A stretch of DNA of 64,000 bases from Chryseobacterium sp. SNU WT5 (GCF_007362475.1 NZ_CP041687.1:2909615-2973614), one strand, 5' to 3'. Shown: positions 43,634 through 53,943, counted from the stretch's first letter. Program-made: numbers and translations. Notes: a model not told the origin generated them from the sequence alone.

Positions 43634-46600
43634 ATGAAAAACTGGTCATTTAAAAGATGGAATACCGTAATAGGATGGGGTGTTTTTATTATCGCATTTC
43701 TTACCTATTTATCAACCATAGAACCTAATTTTAGTTTTTGGGATACAGGAGAATATATTTCTTCTGCCGTAAAACTAGAAGTAACTCATGCTCCAGGTGC
43801 AGCATTATTTCAGTTAGTAGGTGCAGTAGCAGCGTTGTTTGCTTTTGGTAATGTAGAGCATTACTCTGTTGTCATTAATGGAATGTCTGCTTTGTTTAGT
43901 GCTTTTACGATTTTGTTCTTATTCTGGACAATCACTCACTTAGTACGAAGACTTCTTCATAAAGACTTTACTACTATTACGAAACATGAAGAAATTTCAA
44001 TTCTCTTTGCGGGAGTTATTGGTTCTCTGTGTTTTACATTCTCTGATACTTTTTGGTTCTCTGCCGTAGAAGGCGAGGTTTACTCTATGACGTCTATGTT
44101 CATTGCACTTTTGGTATGGTTAATTACCAAGTGGGAGAACGAATATCACGCATTGGACAATCAACGGTGGATTATCCTTATTTTCTTTGTTACTGGTTTA
44201 TCTGTAGGCGTTCACATGATGTGTATGTTGGCAATTCCTGCAGTTTGTTTTATATATTATGCTCAGAATTATAAATTTTCCTGGAAAAGTTTTATTTGGG
44301 CAAACGTAATTACCCTCATTATCCTAGCAATTGTATTTAAAGGAATTTTCCCATTAATAATGACTTTGTTTGGAAAACTGGAAATTTTTGCAGTCAACGG
44401 TATTGGACTTCCATTCCACTCAGGGACTATAATTGCTTTTATTATTCTGATTGCAATCTGCTATTTCGCTTTGAAATATGCCAGACAAGCTAAAAATAAG
44501 ATCTATCAAACCGCTGTTTTATCAGTTGTTTATATGATGATTGGCTTTTCTTGTTGGATGGTGATACCGATTCGTGCGATTGCAAATCCACCAATGAACT
44601 TAAATAATCCTGACAATGCAATTGGAATGTTAGATTATTATAATCGTGAGCAATATGGAGACTGGCCAACTTCTTACGGGCAAAATTATACTGCTTACTT
44701 AGATGCCAACGGAATTCAAAAAAATGAAGATGGCAGTTTTAAAACTTCTAAAACAGGCGATGTTTACGAAAAAGATGAAAAAGCAGGTACCTATAGAAAA
44801 GTAGGAGAACGGTTTAATTACGTTTTTAGCCCCGACCACGTTAGTTTTTTACCAAGAATGTTTAATGAAGACAAGAGTGTGATGGAGAACTATATTTCAA
44901 TGTATGGTGCTCCCGACTTTTCTTTTAATTACGCGAATGCTGATGTAGCCGATAATCCCGAAGCAATAAAAATATTCGATGATTTACATAAAAAATATGA
45001 GGAAGGCTCCGTTAAAGCTGCAGATTATTTACAGGTAAAACCGTATAATTTAATAAATGTTCAAAGACCTTCTTTAGCTCAGAATCTAGATTATTTTTTC
45101 ACCTTTCAAAACGGATATTATTTCGTGCGTTATCTGATGTGGAATTATGTCGGCAGACAGAATGACTTGGAAGGAAATATGGAGAATAACCGCGGAAACT
45201 GGATTTCTGGGATATCTTTTATCGACAATGCTCTTTACGGTAACCAAAATGAAATGCCGGCTAAATTCAAAAACGAAAGCACCGTCACTTTCTTTTTCTT
45301 ACCGTTAATCTTGGGACTTATTGGATTCTTTTTCCAGTTAAACAGAGATTTCGGTCGGTTCTATGCGATATTATCACTGTTTATTATTACCAGTGTTGGT
45401 ATTATTTTCTACACCGGAGTTAAACCTTTTGAAGTTCGGGAAAGAGATTATGCCATGGTCGGCTCCTTCTATGCCTTTGCGATTTGGATTGGCTTAGGAG
45501 CGGGAGCAATTCTTTGGTTTGTCCAGCAAAAAATAAAATCCAATACTTTAAATATTGTAGCTGGAGTCGTACTTGTAGGTATTCCATTGATGATGGGCTT
45601 CCAGAATTACAACGTTCACGATCGTAGTCAAAGATATGCCGCATATGATTATGCCTATTCAACTTTAAAATCTTTACCAAAAGATGATATTCTTTTTGTT
45701 TATGGAGACAATGACACGTATCCGATATGGGGCATGCAGGAAACTTCTGGACTTAGAGATGACGTAAAAGTTGTGAATTTCACGCTTTTATCAACTCCTT
45801 GGAATATCGACCAGGTGAAGAGAAAGACTTACAATTCAAAGCCAGTACCGTCAGTATTTACACATGAGGATTATCGGGACGGTACCAATGATCAAATCTT
45901 TATGATGAGCCAGAAAGATTGGGAGAATATCTTTGCCAATATGAAAGATCAAGGAGCTCCGGAAACAGCTTTTGCAGATTTCAAGAAATATTTAACCCAA
46001 GATTCGATGACTTTGAAAGAAGCGGTCAATTTTATTAAATTTAAATCAGAGGAAAAAGACGAGATCTTGAAAATGATTTTTGGTGAAGCTAAATATGATA
46101 AGTTTAATTTTCTACCGGTCTCTAAATTCATTTTACCTGTTAACAAGGAAAATGCACTAAAATCAGGAATAATTGATCAAAAGGATTTAGCCAATACTGT
46201 TAACCAAATAACTATCACGTACAAAAGCAGCAGCATGTTCAAAAATAATTTGATCTTGCTTGATATTTTGGCAAATTTCGACTGGAGCAGACCAATAAAC
46301 TTTTCTTCTGGTGGAATCTATGACCCGGAAAATATTTTTTATCTTGGAGATTACCTTCAGTATGATGGTTTTAGTTACCGTTTGGTACCCATTGAGACAA
46401 AAGAACGTCAGGATGGAGAAATGGGCAGAGTAGATGCTAATTCTCTTTATAATATTGTCAAAAATTATAAATGGGGGAATTTCAAAAATTTGAAAGTTCA
46501 TTTTGATGAAACTTGTACTCAAAATATTGTTAGTTATAGAGGATCCGTAAGTCGAGCTGCAGAAGCGCTGGCACTTTCGGGCCAAAAGCAAAAAGCAGTT

Positions 46601-47119
46601 GAGATGTTGGACTTGGCATCAGCAGAAATCCCTGTTCAGAAATATAATGATCCACGATCTTTAAGTTCCATTGTTTATGGGTACATCGTTGCTGGACAAG
46701 AGCAAAAAGGATTGAAACTAGCCGAAGAACTTAAAAAAGGAATCTTCCGTGAATATGATTATTATACTTCTCTTTCAGCAAGAGATCAACGGTTTGCAGG
46801 CAGACAAATGCGTACAAAACCGTTGGAATATTCTCTAGTGGTGGGAGCAGTTTCGGATGCATATGAAAAAATTGGTCAGAAATCTAAAGGGTACGACTAT
46901 TTGGTGAAATCCATTGAACCAATTGATAAAAAGTTCAATACTTTTATCAAAGATTTAGAAACTATGGGTAAAGAGAAAGCTTATAAAGAAGCAGAACAAG
47001 TACAAAAGATTACCCCTTTCTACACTTACCTTTTTGATGTAATGGAACCGTATGATTCCACCTATTCCAAAGAGAAAGAAAGTCAAATTACTTCTGCTAT
47101 TATAAAAGCGACGCAGTAG
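43634..47119 (+). CDS. DUF2723 family integral membrane protein
   Basis: A very large inner-membrane protein (1161 aa). The N-terminal half has about 10-12 hydrophobic helices, with the DUF2723 opening LSTIEPNFSFWDTGEYISSAVKLEVTHAPGAALF (quoted in parts: FWDTGEYI, THAPGA). This Asp/Glu pair in the first loop resembles GT-C glycosyltransferases such as protein O-mannosyltransferases. The C-terminal half after about residue 670 is soluble (KDDILFVYGDNDTYPIWGMQ) and ends in a helical repeat-like region. It probably transfers a lipid-linked sugar outside the membrane, but no substrate is known. The frame opens at a TTG (43574). The ATG at 43634 (MKNWSFKRW) directly before the first helix is preferred. 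Confidence 0.87.
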   Translation: MKNWSFKRWNTVIGWGVFIIAFLTYLSTIEPNFSFWDTGEYISSAVKLEVTHAPGAALFQLVGAVAALFAFGNVEHYSVVINGMSALFSAFTILFLFWTITHLVRRLLHKDFTTITKHEEISILFAGVIGSLCFTFSDTFWFSAVEGEVYSMTSMFIALLVWLITKWENEYHALDNQRWIILIFFVTGLSVGVHMMCMLAIPAVCFIYYAQNYKFSWKSFIWANVITLIILAIVFKGIFPLIMTLFGKLEIFAVNGIGLPFHSGTIIAFIILIAICYFALKYARQAKNKIYQTAVLSVVYMMIGFSCWMVIPIRAIANPPMNLNNPDNAIGMLDYYNREQYGDWPTSYGQNYTAYLDANGIQKNEDGSFKTSKTGDVYEKDEKAGTYRKVGERFNYVFSPDHVSFLPRMFNEDKSVMENYISMYGAPDFSFNYANADVADNPEAIKIFDDLHKKYEEGSVKAADYLQVKPYNLINVQRPSLAQNLDYFFTFQNGYYFVRYLMWNYVGRQNDLEGNMENNRGNWISGISFIDNALYGNQNEMPAKFKNESTVTFFFLPLILGLIGFFFQLNRDFGRFYAILSLFIITSVGIIFYTGVKPFEVRERDYAMVGSFYAFAIWIGLGAGAILWFVQQKIKSNTLNIVAGVVLVGIPLMMGFQNYNVHDRSQRYAAYDYAYSTLKSLPKDDILFVYGDNDTYPIWGMQETSGLRDDVKVVNFTLLSTPWNIDQVKRKTYNSKPVPSVFTHEDYRDGTNDQIFMMSQKDWENIFANMKDQGAPETAFADFKKYLTQDSMTLKEAVNFIKFKSEEKDEILKMIFGEAKYDKFNFLPVSKFILPVNKENALKSGIIDQKDLANTVNQITITYKSSSMFKNNLILLDILANFDWSRPINFSSGGIYDPENIFYLGDYLQYDGFSYRLVPIETKERQDGEMGRVDANSLYNIVKNYKWGNFKNLKVHFDETCTQNIVSYRGSVSRAAEALALSGQKQKAVEMLDLASAEIPVQKYNDPRSLSSIVYGYIVAGQEQKGLKLAEELKKGIFREYDYYTSLSARDQRFAGRQMRTKPLEYSLVVGAVSDAYEKIGQKSKGYDYLVKSIEPIDKKFNTFIKDLETMGKEKAYKEAEQVQKITPFYTYLFDVMEPYDSTYSKEKESQITSAIIKATQ

Positions 47120-47181
47120 AATTTATTTTAAAGATTTGCTTGTGGAGATATTAATCTACAAGAACGCTAAAATTTATTAAA

Positions 47182-47706
47182 TTGAAATATTGTGCATTTC
47201 TTCGTGGGGTGAATGTAAGAGGAACTACTATAAAAATGGTCGCTGCTTCTAAAGTATTTGCAGATGTTGGAATGCACAATGTTTCTTTCGTTTTAGCGAC
47301 TGGAAATATTTTATTTTCTTCAGATAAAAACCTAGGGGAATTAAAACGAATATTAGAAAATGCACTTTCTGAGCGATTTAATTACGAGGCCTATCTTTTC
47401 ATAAAGACTGAAAGGGAAGTTTTTGACATTTTTAATAAAAATCCATTTGTGAAAGCTGAAGATTTCCATATTTACGCTTGTGTAGGCACAAAGGGAATTG
47501 AAGTAACGCTTTTAGAAAAATTCAATAATTCAATAAAATTTCCAGACGAAAAAGGAAAAATAGAGAATGAAACGTTCTACTGGCAGATTTCAAAAGGAAA
47601 TACTTTGGATTCTAACTTCGGAAAAGTTTTGGGAAGAAAAGAGTTAAAAGACAGATTGACTTCTCGAAATATTAATACTTTAGAGAAGATTCTGAAAAAA
47701 TTTTAA
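47182..47706 (+). CDS. DUF1697 family protein
   Basis: A 174-residue protein of the DUF1697 family, function unknown. The family opening is clear as YCAFLRGVNVRGTTIKM (relatives read LLRGINVGG.NK), then VLATGNILFSS and the closing LTSRNINTLEKIL (relatives: TxRNWNTxxKL). The start is TTG at 47182, because translation of the conserved N-terminus begins there and there is no ATG. It lies 62 bases after the DUF2723 gene on the same strand and ends at a terminator. Confidence 0.9.
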   Translation: MKYCAFLRGVNVRGTTIKMVAASKVFADVGMHNVSFVLATGNILFSSDKNLGELKRILENALSERFNYEAYLFIKTEREVFDIFNKNPFVKAEDFHIYACVGTKGIEVTLLEKFNNSIKFPDEKGKIENETFYWQISKGNTLDSNFGKVLGRKELKDRLTSRNINTLEKILKKF

Positions 47707-47742
47707 CAGGACTATCTAGCAATATTAGGTCAGATATATACA

Positions 47743-47776
47743 AAATTGGTTTGTTTACATGAACCAATTTTTTTTA
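47743..47776 (+). terminator. terminator after DUF1697 gene
   Basis: Stem AAATTGGTT (47743-47751) / AACCAATTT (47762-47770), 10-base loop, continuous T-run to 47775. Confidence 0.88.
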
Positions 47777-47819
47777 TTTTATTGGAAAAAATCTTTCCAA
47801 TTGAGAACTTGAAAATCCG

Positions 47820-47827
47820 TATTTTTG
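47820..47827 (+). promoter_or_regulatory. kdsA -7 promoter box
   Basis: TATTTTTG followed by TGAA matches TAnnTTTG, 41 bases before the kdsA ATG. A TTG occurs 16 bases upstream, shorter than the ideal 19. Confidence 0.45.
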
Positions 47828-47868
47828 TGAAACCATAAAAAAACTGACTCTTTTAAAATATAAATTTC

Positions 47869-48678
47869 ATGATTCAATACTTAGATAACATCCATCATAA
47901 AAATTCAAAAAACTTTTTCCTGATTGCAGGTCCTTGCATTATTGAAGGAGAAGATATGGCTTTGAAGATTGCTGAAAAGATAATTGAAATCACAAATAAA
48001 TTCGAAATCCCTTACATCTTCAAAGGAAGTTTCAAGAAAGCGAATCGCAGTAGAGTAGATTCTTTTACGACCATTGGAGAAGAGAAGTCTCTTGAAATTC
48101 TTAGAAAAGTAGGAGAGACCTTCAATATACCAACCACTACTGATATTCACGAAAACGAGCATGCTGCTTTGGTAGCAAATTACGTGGATGTACTTCAAAT
48201 TCCTGCTTTTTTAGTGCGTCAAACCGATTTGTTAATCGCTGCTGCAAAAACCGGAAAATGTGTAAGTCTCAAGAAAGGTCAGTTTTTGTCCCCCGAATCA
48301 ATGCAGTTTGCAGTAGAAAAAGTACACGATTCAGGAAATCAAAAAACTGCGATTATTGAAAGAGGAAATTCTTTTGGATATACTGATTTAGTGGTCGATT
48401 TCCGTGGAATTCCAACTATGAAAAATTATGCTCCTGTAATTCTGGATGTTACACACTCTTTGCAACAACCCAATCAAAGTTCTGGAGTTACAGGTGGTAG
48501 ACCAGAGTTAATCGAAACGATTGCAAAAGCAGGAATTGCTGTTGGTGCAGATGGTCTCTTTATTGAAACCCATCCAGATCCAAGCTGTGCACTTTCTGAT
48601 GGCGCCAATATGTTGAGACTTGATAAACTGGAAGATTTATTGCAGAAATTAACACGAGTGCGAGAAGCCATACTTTAA
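47869..48678 (+). CDS. kdsA: 3-deoxy-8-phosphooctulonate synthase
   Basis: Condenses phosphoenolpyruvate with arabinose 5-phosphate to KDO 8-phosphate, the committed step to the LPS inner core. The 269-residue protein has IAGPCIIEGEDMALKIAEKI near residue 23, FKGSFKKANRSR, TTTDIHE, VDVLQIPAFLVRQTDL, GKCVSLKKGQFLSPE, ERGNSFGY and THSLQQPNQSSGVTGG. Cys27 in GPCI suggests a metal-dependent-type enzyme as in class II KDO8P synthases, though this reading is tentative. It is close upstream of a TonB-dependent receptor gene (35 bases). Confidence 0.97.
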   Translation: MIQYLDNIHHKNSKNFFLIAGPCIIEGEDMALKIAEKIIEITNKFEIPYIFKGSFKKANRSRVDSFTTIGEEKSLEILRKVGETFNIPTTTDIHENEHAALVANYVDVLQIPAFLVRQTDLLIAAAKTGKCVSLKKGQFLSPESMQFAVEKVHDSGNQKTAIIERGNSFGYTDLVVDFRGIPTMKNYAPVILDVTHSLQQPNQSSGVTGGRPELIETIAKAGIAVGADGLFIETHPDPSCALSDGANMLRLDKLEDLLQKLTRVREAIL

Positions 48679-48713
48679 TTTTTTGGTATCTTTAAAACCT
48701 AAACACATTAGTC

Positions 48714-51143
48714 TTGAAAAAAATTCTATTCGGCCTTTTAGTGCTGCCAGTTTTTGCATTTTCGCAAATTAATCTGAAAGTTTTAGATGAAGATGGAAAT
48801 CCTGTTGCACAGGCTGAGATTTCATATAACAGTCAGAATTTCACAACGAATGAATTAGGTTTTGTAAAGATTCCGATTGTGGGATCGGAACAATTGCTTT
48901 CTGTTCAAAAGGAAAATTATTTAGGATTTAGTAAAAGGATAAAAAGCAATCCTAAATTTCAGAATATTAATGTTTTATTTGTAAAGACAGAACGAGAAAC
49001 TAAAATTCAGGAAGTTGTTTTTCAAAAAAAAGGAAAACCAAAAGTAACAGATCTTACCTCTATAGAGATTTCCACTAAAGAAGCGCAGCAGGTTGCTTCA
49101 CTTTCAGGAGGTGTAGAGGGATTATTGAAGACTTTACCTTCTGTTAATTCAAATGCAGAACTTTCTTCGCAATACATGGTGCGAGGTGGGAATTATGATG
49201 AAAATCTCATTTATATCAATGACATTGAAATTTACCGTCCATTCCTAATTCGTAATTCTCTACAGGAAGGACTGAGTATCATAAATCCAGATATGGTTCA
49301 GTCCATTAATTTCTCTGCAGGTGGCTTTGAAGCGAAATATGGTGATAAAATGTCCTCTGCTTTAAATATTTATTACAGACAACCTACGAAATTTGAAGTT
49401 TCTGGTGAAGCGAGTTTAATCGGAGGTCGACTTTCTACAGGATTCGCATCAAAAAACAAAAAACTTTCAGCGTTATTTTCGGGTAGATATCGGAATACCA
49501 ACCTCGTTTTGAATACATTAAAAGAAGATACTGATTTCAATCCGCAGTATATGGATTTCCAGACTTATTTAAATTATAAAATAAATAATAAGTGGGATCT
49601 TTCTTTCATTGGCTACTGGAGTAAAAACGATTACCGAATGATTCCGAAGGTGAAAGAAGTTGAATTTGGAACGCTACTTACTCCTTTAAAACTCAGTGTA
49701 TTTTATAACGGTATTGAAGACGATCAGTATAAAAACATGATGGGTACCGCTTCCATCAATTTCAAACCCAACAAAAAATGGTCTTTTAGTTTAGATAATT
49801 TTGCTTATCAAAACCGTGAGAGAGAATATTATTCTATTGCTTCCGGATACAGACTTCAAACCTTTGACCCTATAACTGGCGAGCCAATTACATCTTACGA
49901 CGTAGGCGGACAGATTGACCACGCTCGTAATGATTTATTAGTTAAAACTTTTGGAACTCAATTTAAAACTAAATTTTCACCCGACATTAATACTGATTTC
50001 GAAATTGGTTTAAAATTCGAAAAAGAAAATTTAAAAGACTTAACTAATGAATGGCAACTGGTAGATTCACTAGGTTACAGCACCCCAAGAACTTATGTAG
50101 ATCCAGGAACTTTAGATGCATCTGATCTTCGTTTGAGATATCATATTTCGGGAGCAAATCATATTCAACCAACAAGGATCTCGGCATATGCTCAGTATTC
50201 TAAAAAATTATTTTGGGGTGATAACAGAGTTTTCGTGAATGCAGGAATTCGTGCTTCCCATTGGGATTTTAATGATGAAACCATTATTTCACCTCGCGCT
50301 CAGATCGCGATCAAACCAAACTGGGATATGGACATGTTGTTCAAAGTTTCTGGTGGAGTATATTTCCAAGCTCCTTTTTATAAAGAAATTAAGGATGTTG
50401 ATGGTAATTTTAATCCAAACATAAAATCGCAGCGCTCAATGCAAATTATTTTTGCAAATTATTATGAATTTAAAATGGTTGACCGTCCGTTTAAGTTAAC
50501 CACAGAAGCGTATTTCAAGAAAATGGATCACTTAATTCCATATTACATGGACAATGTAAGAATAAGATATTCTGGAGAAAATAATGCTGAAGGTTATGCT
50601 TACGGATTAGACACCCGTTTATTTGGCGAATTTGTTCCGGGAGTAGATTCGTGGATATCCGCAAGTTACGCAAGGGTTTACGAAAATATTGAAGGTAAAG
50701 GAAATATTCCCAGAGCAACAGATCCTCGTTTCCGTTTCTCTATGTTTTACCAGGATTACATGCCAAAATTTCCATCGATGCGAGTTAATTTAACACTCGT
50801 TTATGCAAACGGATTACCTTCAGGAACACCTGTTTCGCTGGATCATAATGGTAAACCAGATTTCGATGCACCTTATCTTTACCAAAGAACATTACCTTCT
50901 TACAAAAGAGTGGATATTGGACTATCAAAAGTATTTATCGACCAAAAAGATAATAAAGTGAACGGAGGCTTTTGGGGTAACTTTAAAGAATTGACGTTGG
51001 GAGTCCAGATCTTCAACGCCTTTAACATCAGTAATACAGTAGCCAATCAATGGGTAAATGATGTTAATTCTGGTTATAATTATTCTGTACCCGTAAGATT
51101 GACTGGAAGATTCTTTAATGTTAAAGTAGATTTTAAGTTGTAG
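48714..51143 (+). CDS. TonB-dependent receptor
   Basis: An 809-residue outer-membrane receptor for energised uptake of an unknown ligand. A signal peptide (MKKILFGLLVLPVFAFSQ) is followed by a CarboxypepD_reg-like domain (residues 20-95, LKVLDEDGNPVAQAEISY), then the plug (LLKTLPSVNSNAELSSQYMV, RGGNYDENLIYINDIEIYRP, FSAGGFEAKYGDKMSSALN) and a 22-strand-type barrel to the end (FFNVKVDFKL). The start codon is TTG at 48714; the signal peptide begins right there and no ATG is available. No SusD-like partner lies next to it. It follows kdsA by 35 bases, so it may be co-transcribed. Confidence 0.92.
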   Translation: MKKILFGLLVLPVFAFSQINLKVLDEDGNPVAQAEISYNSQNFTTNELGFVKIPIVGSEQLLSVQKENYLGFSKRIKSNPKFQNINVLFVKTERETKIQEVVFQKKGKPKVTDLTSIEISTKEAQQVASLSGGVEGLLKTLPSVNSNAELSSQYMVRGGNYDENLIYINDIEIYRPFLIRNSLQEGLSIINPDMVQSINFSAGGFEAKYGDKMSSALNIYYRQPTKFEVSGEASLIGGRLSTGFASKNKKLSALFSGRYRNTNLVLNTLKEDTDFNPQYMDFQTYLNYKINNKWDLSFIGYWSKNDYRMIPKVKEVEFGTLLTPLKLSVFYNGIEDDQYKNMMGTASINFKPNKKWSFSLDNFAYQNREREYYSIASGYRLQTFDPITGEPITSYDVGGQIDHARNDLLVKTFGTQFKTKFSPDINTDFEIGLKFEKENLKDLTNEWQLVDSLGYSTPRTYVDPGTLDASDLRLRYHISGANHIQPTRISAYAQYSKKLFWGDNRVFVNAGIRASHWDFNDETIISPRAQIAIKPNWDMDMLFKVSGGVYFQAPFYKEIKDVDGNFNPNIKSQRSMQIIFANYYEFKMVDRPFKLTTEAYFKKMDHLIPYYMDNVRIRYSGENNAEGYAYGLDTRLFGEFVPGVDSWISASYARVYENIEGKGNIPRATDPRFRFSMFYQDYMPKFPSMRVNLTLVYANGLPSGTPVSLDHNGKPDFDAPYLYQRTLPSYKRVDIGLSKVFIDQKDNKVNGGFWGNFKELTLGVQIFNAFNISNTVANQWVNDVNSGYNYSVPVRLTGRFFNVKVDFKL

Positions 51144-51218
51144 GAAAGCAAATGGTAGGTTTAAGTAATTTATTACACATCCAAAAACCTCTTTAATTTA
51201 GCTTATTCTTCAAAATAA

Positions 51219-51250
51219 ATAAACCCACTGCAACGGCGGTGGGTTTATCT
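51219..51250. terminator. bidirectional terminator between receptor and nitrilase-fusion genes
   Basis: Stem TAAACCCACTGC (51220-51231) pairs with the segment to 51247 (GCGGTGGGTTTA, one G-U pair and a four-base loop). It lies between converging genes. Confidence 0.88.
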
Positions 51251-51266
51251 TTAAATGATTTTTTGT

Positions 51267-52793
51267 TTATTCTATTTCTCCTTCAGGGTCATTGTAAGAA
51301 ATAGTATCATATAAATCTTTCCTACGGTCGCTCATGGTCCGGACAGCACCATAATGATGTAATTCTTTCAATAAGTTTAAATCTACATCAATAATCAGCG
51401 TTGATTCTGTATTCGGTGTTGCTTCTCCTTTAATCGCATTCGATGGGAATGCAAAATCTGAAGGGGTGAAAACAGCTGCTTGTCCATACTGAATATCCAT
51501 ATTATTAACCCCTGGCAAATTACCTACACAACCTGCAATTGCAACATAACACTCATTTTCAATTGCTCTCGCTGCAGCACAATTTCTAACCCGCATATAA
51601 GCATTTTGAGTATCAGTTAGATAAGGAACAAATAAAATCTTCATTCCCTGATCTGCCAAAAGCCGAGGTAATTCAGGAAATTCTACATCATAGCAAATAA
51701 CCAAACCCACTTTTCCACAATCGGTATCGATCACCTTTATTTGGTCACCACCTTTCATCCCGTAATATTTTTTCTCGTTGGGCGTAATGTGGATTTTCCG
51801 GTGCTCATCAATTTTACCGTCTCTGTGAAGCAAATAACTAATATTATACAGCTCCTCATTTTCCACCAGTGGCATACTTCCACCAATGATATTGATATTA
51901 TAACCAATGGCGAATTGAGATAATTTATTTTTTATTTCCTCCGTAAGTTCAGCCAGTTTGAACATACTGTCTCTCTCACTAAGATCGTTGAACGGCGCGA
52001 GTAGAGGAGTATTAAAGAATTCTGGAAACATAATGAAATCTGCTTTGTAATCAGCCATCACATTCACGAAGAATTCAACCTGTTCAAAGAATGCATCAAT
52101 ATCTTTAAAATGACGCATTTGCCACTGCACAAGACCCAAACGGATTACAGAATCCTGCATCGTATTTGGTTTCTTGCTATAATAAATATTATTCCACTGC
52201 AGTAAAACTGCATTTTCTTCTGAGTGGGAATCTTCTGGTAAATAATTTTTTAAAACTCTGACAGGTAGAAAATTATTAGCCAACTGAAAGCTCAATACAG
52301 GATCATAAATTTCTTTTTTACGAACTTGCTGAATGTACTGTCGTGGCGTAAGTTCAGCACTGTGAAGATGATAATGCGGAATACGACCACCAACCACAAT
52401 TGATTTTAAATTTAATTTTTCACACAATTCTTTTCGAGCGTCGTATAATCTGCGAGCTAATCGCAGTTCACGAAATTCTGGATCAACGAAAATTTCAATG
52501 CCATACAAAACATTTCCGGTTTCAGAATGAGTATTGAACGTATAATTACCTGTAATTTCTTTGTAGGTATGATCATCGCCGAACAATTCATACTGAACTT
52601 TCAATGATAGACATACTGCGGCAATCTTCTCGTCAACAGTAATACAGATTTGTCCGTCCGGAAAAATTTTAATCAGTTTTTGAATACTTTTTTTTGACCA
52701 AATACTTTCCGACATGTTAGGATAGGCCTTTAACATCGTTTCCCTAAGTTCTTCGTAATCTGAAATGGTCAAATTTCTAATGTCTATCTGCAT
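51267..52793 (-). CDS. GNAT acetyltransferase - carbon-nitrogen hydrolase fusion
   Basis: A 508-residue two-domain protein. Residues 1-200 form a GNAT-type N-acetyltransferase (YGIEIFVDPEFRELRLARRLYDARKE contains the acetyl-CoA-binding helix, with R-x-x-R-L in place of the full Q/RxxGxG/A). Residues 215-508 form a nitrilase-superfamily amidohydrolase with the complete catalytic triad Glu258 (MFPEFF), Lys333 (HRKIHITP) and Cys367 (VICYDVEFPE). The fusion is known in several bacteria. A linked acyl-transfer and amide-hydrolysis role is inferred, but the substrate is unknown. It lies 30 bases downstream of anmK on the same strand. Confidence 0.9.
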   Translation of the reverse strand: MQIDIRNLTISDYEELRETMLKAYPNMSESIWSKKSIQKLIKIFPDGQICITVDEKIAAVCLSLKVQYELFGDDHTYKEITGNYTFNTHSETGNVLYGIEIFVDPEFRELRLARRLYDARKELCEKLNLKSIVVGGRIPHYHLHSAELTPRQYIQQVRKKEIYDPVLSFQLANNFLPVRVLKNYLPEDSHSEENAVLLQWNNIYYSKKPNTMQDSVIRLGLVQWQMRHFKDIDAFFEQVEFFVNVMADYKADFIMFPEFFNTPLLAPFNDLSERDSMFKLAELTEEIKNKLSQFAIGYNINIIGGSMPLVENEELYNISYLLHRDGKIDEHRKIHITPNEKKYYGMKGGDQIKVIDTDCGKVGLVICYDVEFPELPRLLADQGMKILFVPYLTDTQNAYMRVRNCAAARAIENECYVAIAGCVGNLPGVNNMDIQYGQAAVFTPSDFAFPSNAIKGEATPNTESTLIIDVDLNLLKELHHYGAVRTMSDRRKDLYDTISYNDPEGEIE

Positions 52794-52823
52794 AATCTTT
52801 TTTTATTTTAATTAAACGGAATT

Positions 52824-53873
52824 TTACAATACAATTCCTGAAGAATGGTCGTAAGCGCTTCCGGTGGCGGAGGATAATATATTAATTTCATTATTGATTC
52901 GCAAGACCCCCATAAAGGCAAAAATCAATGCCTCTTTGAAATTGATCAATTCGTTGCCAGGAAGAACAATTTCTGATGAAGTCTTACTTTTTATAAGTTC
53001 CAAAAAGTACGAATTAAAGCTGCCTCCGCCTGTAAACAGAACCTTTTTAAGATCATAATTATTTAAGGTTTTCGCAACTTGATTTGCAGCATGTTCGGTA
53101 AAGCTCGCTAGAACATTGATCGGACTTTCCGCTATCAACTGGGGTAATATATTTTCGGAAACCCATTCCATTCCTAAAGATTTTGGTGGACTTTGCTGAT
53201 AATATTTAAGAGAATCTAATGATTTTATCAATTGATCGTTAACCGTTCCCAATCTCGCAAAGTCACCATTGTCATCAAAATTTTTACCTAATTTTTGGGC
53301 AAAATGATTCAATACAATATTTACAGGAGAAATATCAAAAGCAATTCTCTTTCCATCTTTTTTAAAAGATATATTAGAAAATCCCCCAATATTTAAACAC
53401 GCATCATACTCTGAGAATAGAAGTTCGTCACCAATAGGTACTAATGGTGCACCGTTTCCTTCCAGTAGAACATCTTGACTTCGAAAATCATAAACGGTAG
53501 GTAAATTATTAATAATTTTAATTGCACGGCCGTCGCCAATTTGAACGGTGAATCTTTTTTGAGGCTGATGAAATACCGTATGCCCGTGCGAAGCTACTAA
53601 ATCAATGTTTTCTAAGGCATAACTATGAATGAATTCTTTTACTTTCTCACCCAAATAAAAACCATAATCCGAATGAAGTTCATATAAATCTTCAGCAGTT
53701 AAATGAATGGAGTTTCTGAGTCTACTTTCCCAATTATCACTATATGGATAAGTGATTGCATTTAGAATCTGGAATTGCCATTTTCCAGCCTGATCTTTAT
53801 AGAAAGTTGCGTGACAGATATCAAGTCCATCGAGACTCGTACCAGACATTAAACCTAGAGCGTGAAAAGTCAT
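52824..53873 (-). CDS. anmK: anhydro-N-acetylmuramic acid kinase
   Basis: Phosphorylates and opens 1,6-anhydro-MurNAc during recycling of cell-wall fragments in the cytosol. The 349-residue protein opens with GLMSGTSLDGLDICHATF (ATP/phosphate motif) and continues with ASHGHTVFHQPQ, IGDGRAI, YDFRSQDVLLEGNGAPL, LNIGGFSNIS and the second phosphate loop VLFTGGGSFNSYF. Length is close to the family norm. It follows lptC by 70 bases and precedes the nitrilase fusion by 30, all on the minus strand, so the four genes from 55,812 to 51,267 may form one transcript. Confidence 0.94.
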   Translation of the reverse strand: MTFHALGLMSGTSLDGLDICHATFYKDQAGKWQFQILNAITYPYSDNWESRLRNSIHLTAEDLYELHSDYGFYLGEKVKEFIHSYALENIDLVASHGHTVFHQPQKRFTVQIGDGRAIKIINNLPTVYDFRSQDVLLEGNGAPLVPIGDELLFSEYDACLNIGGFSNISFKKDGKRIAFDISPVNIVLNHFAQKLGKNFDDNGDFARLGTVNDQLIKSLDSLKYYQQSPPKSLGMEWVSENILPQLIAESPINVLASFTEHAANQVAKTLNNYDLKKVLFTGGGSFNSYFLELIKSKTSSEIVLPGNELINFKEALIFAFMGVLRINNEINILSSATGSAYDHSSGIVL

Positions 53874-53943
53874 GAAATAAAGTTTACTTAAATGTAAGAA
53901 ATTTAGATGTAAACATCTTTAGTAAAAATAAGTTTTACAGAAG

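Noticed and set aside
45420..45680. Antisense frames inside the DUF2723 gene and other large genes
   Set aside because: They are complements of strongly coding sequence, with no own promoter, no recognisable domain and no conserved start.
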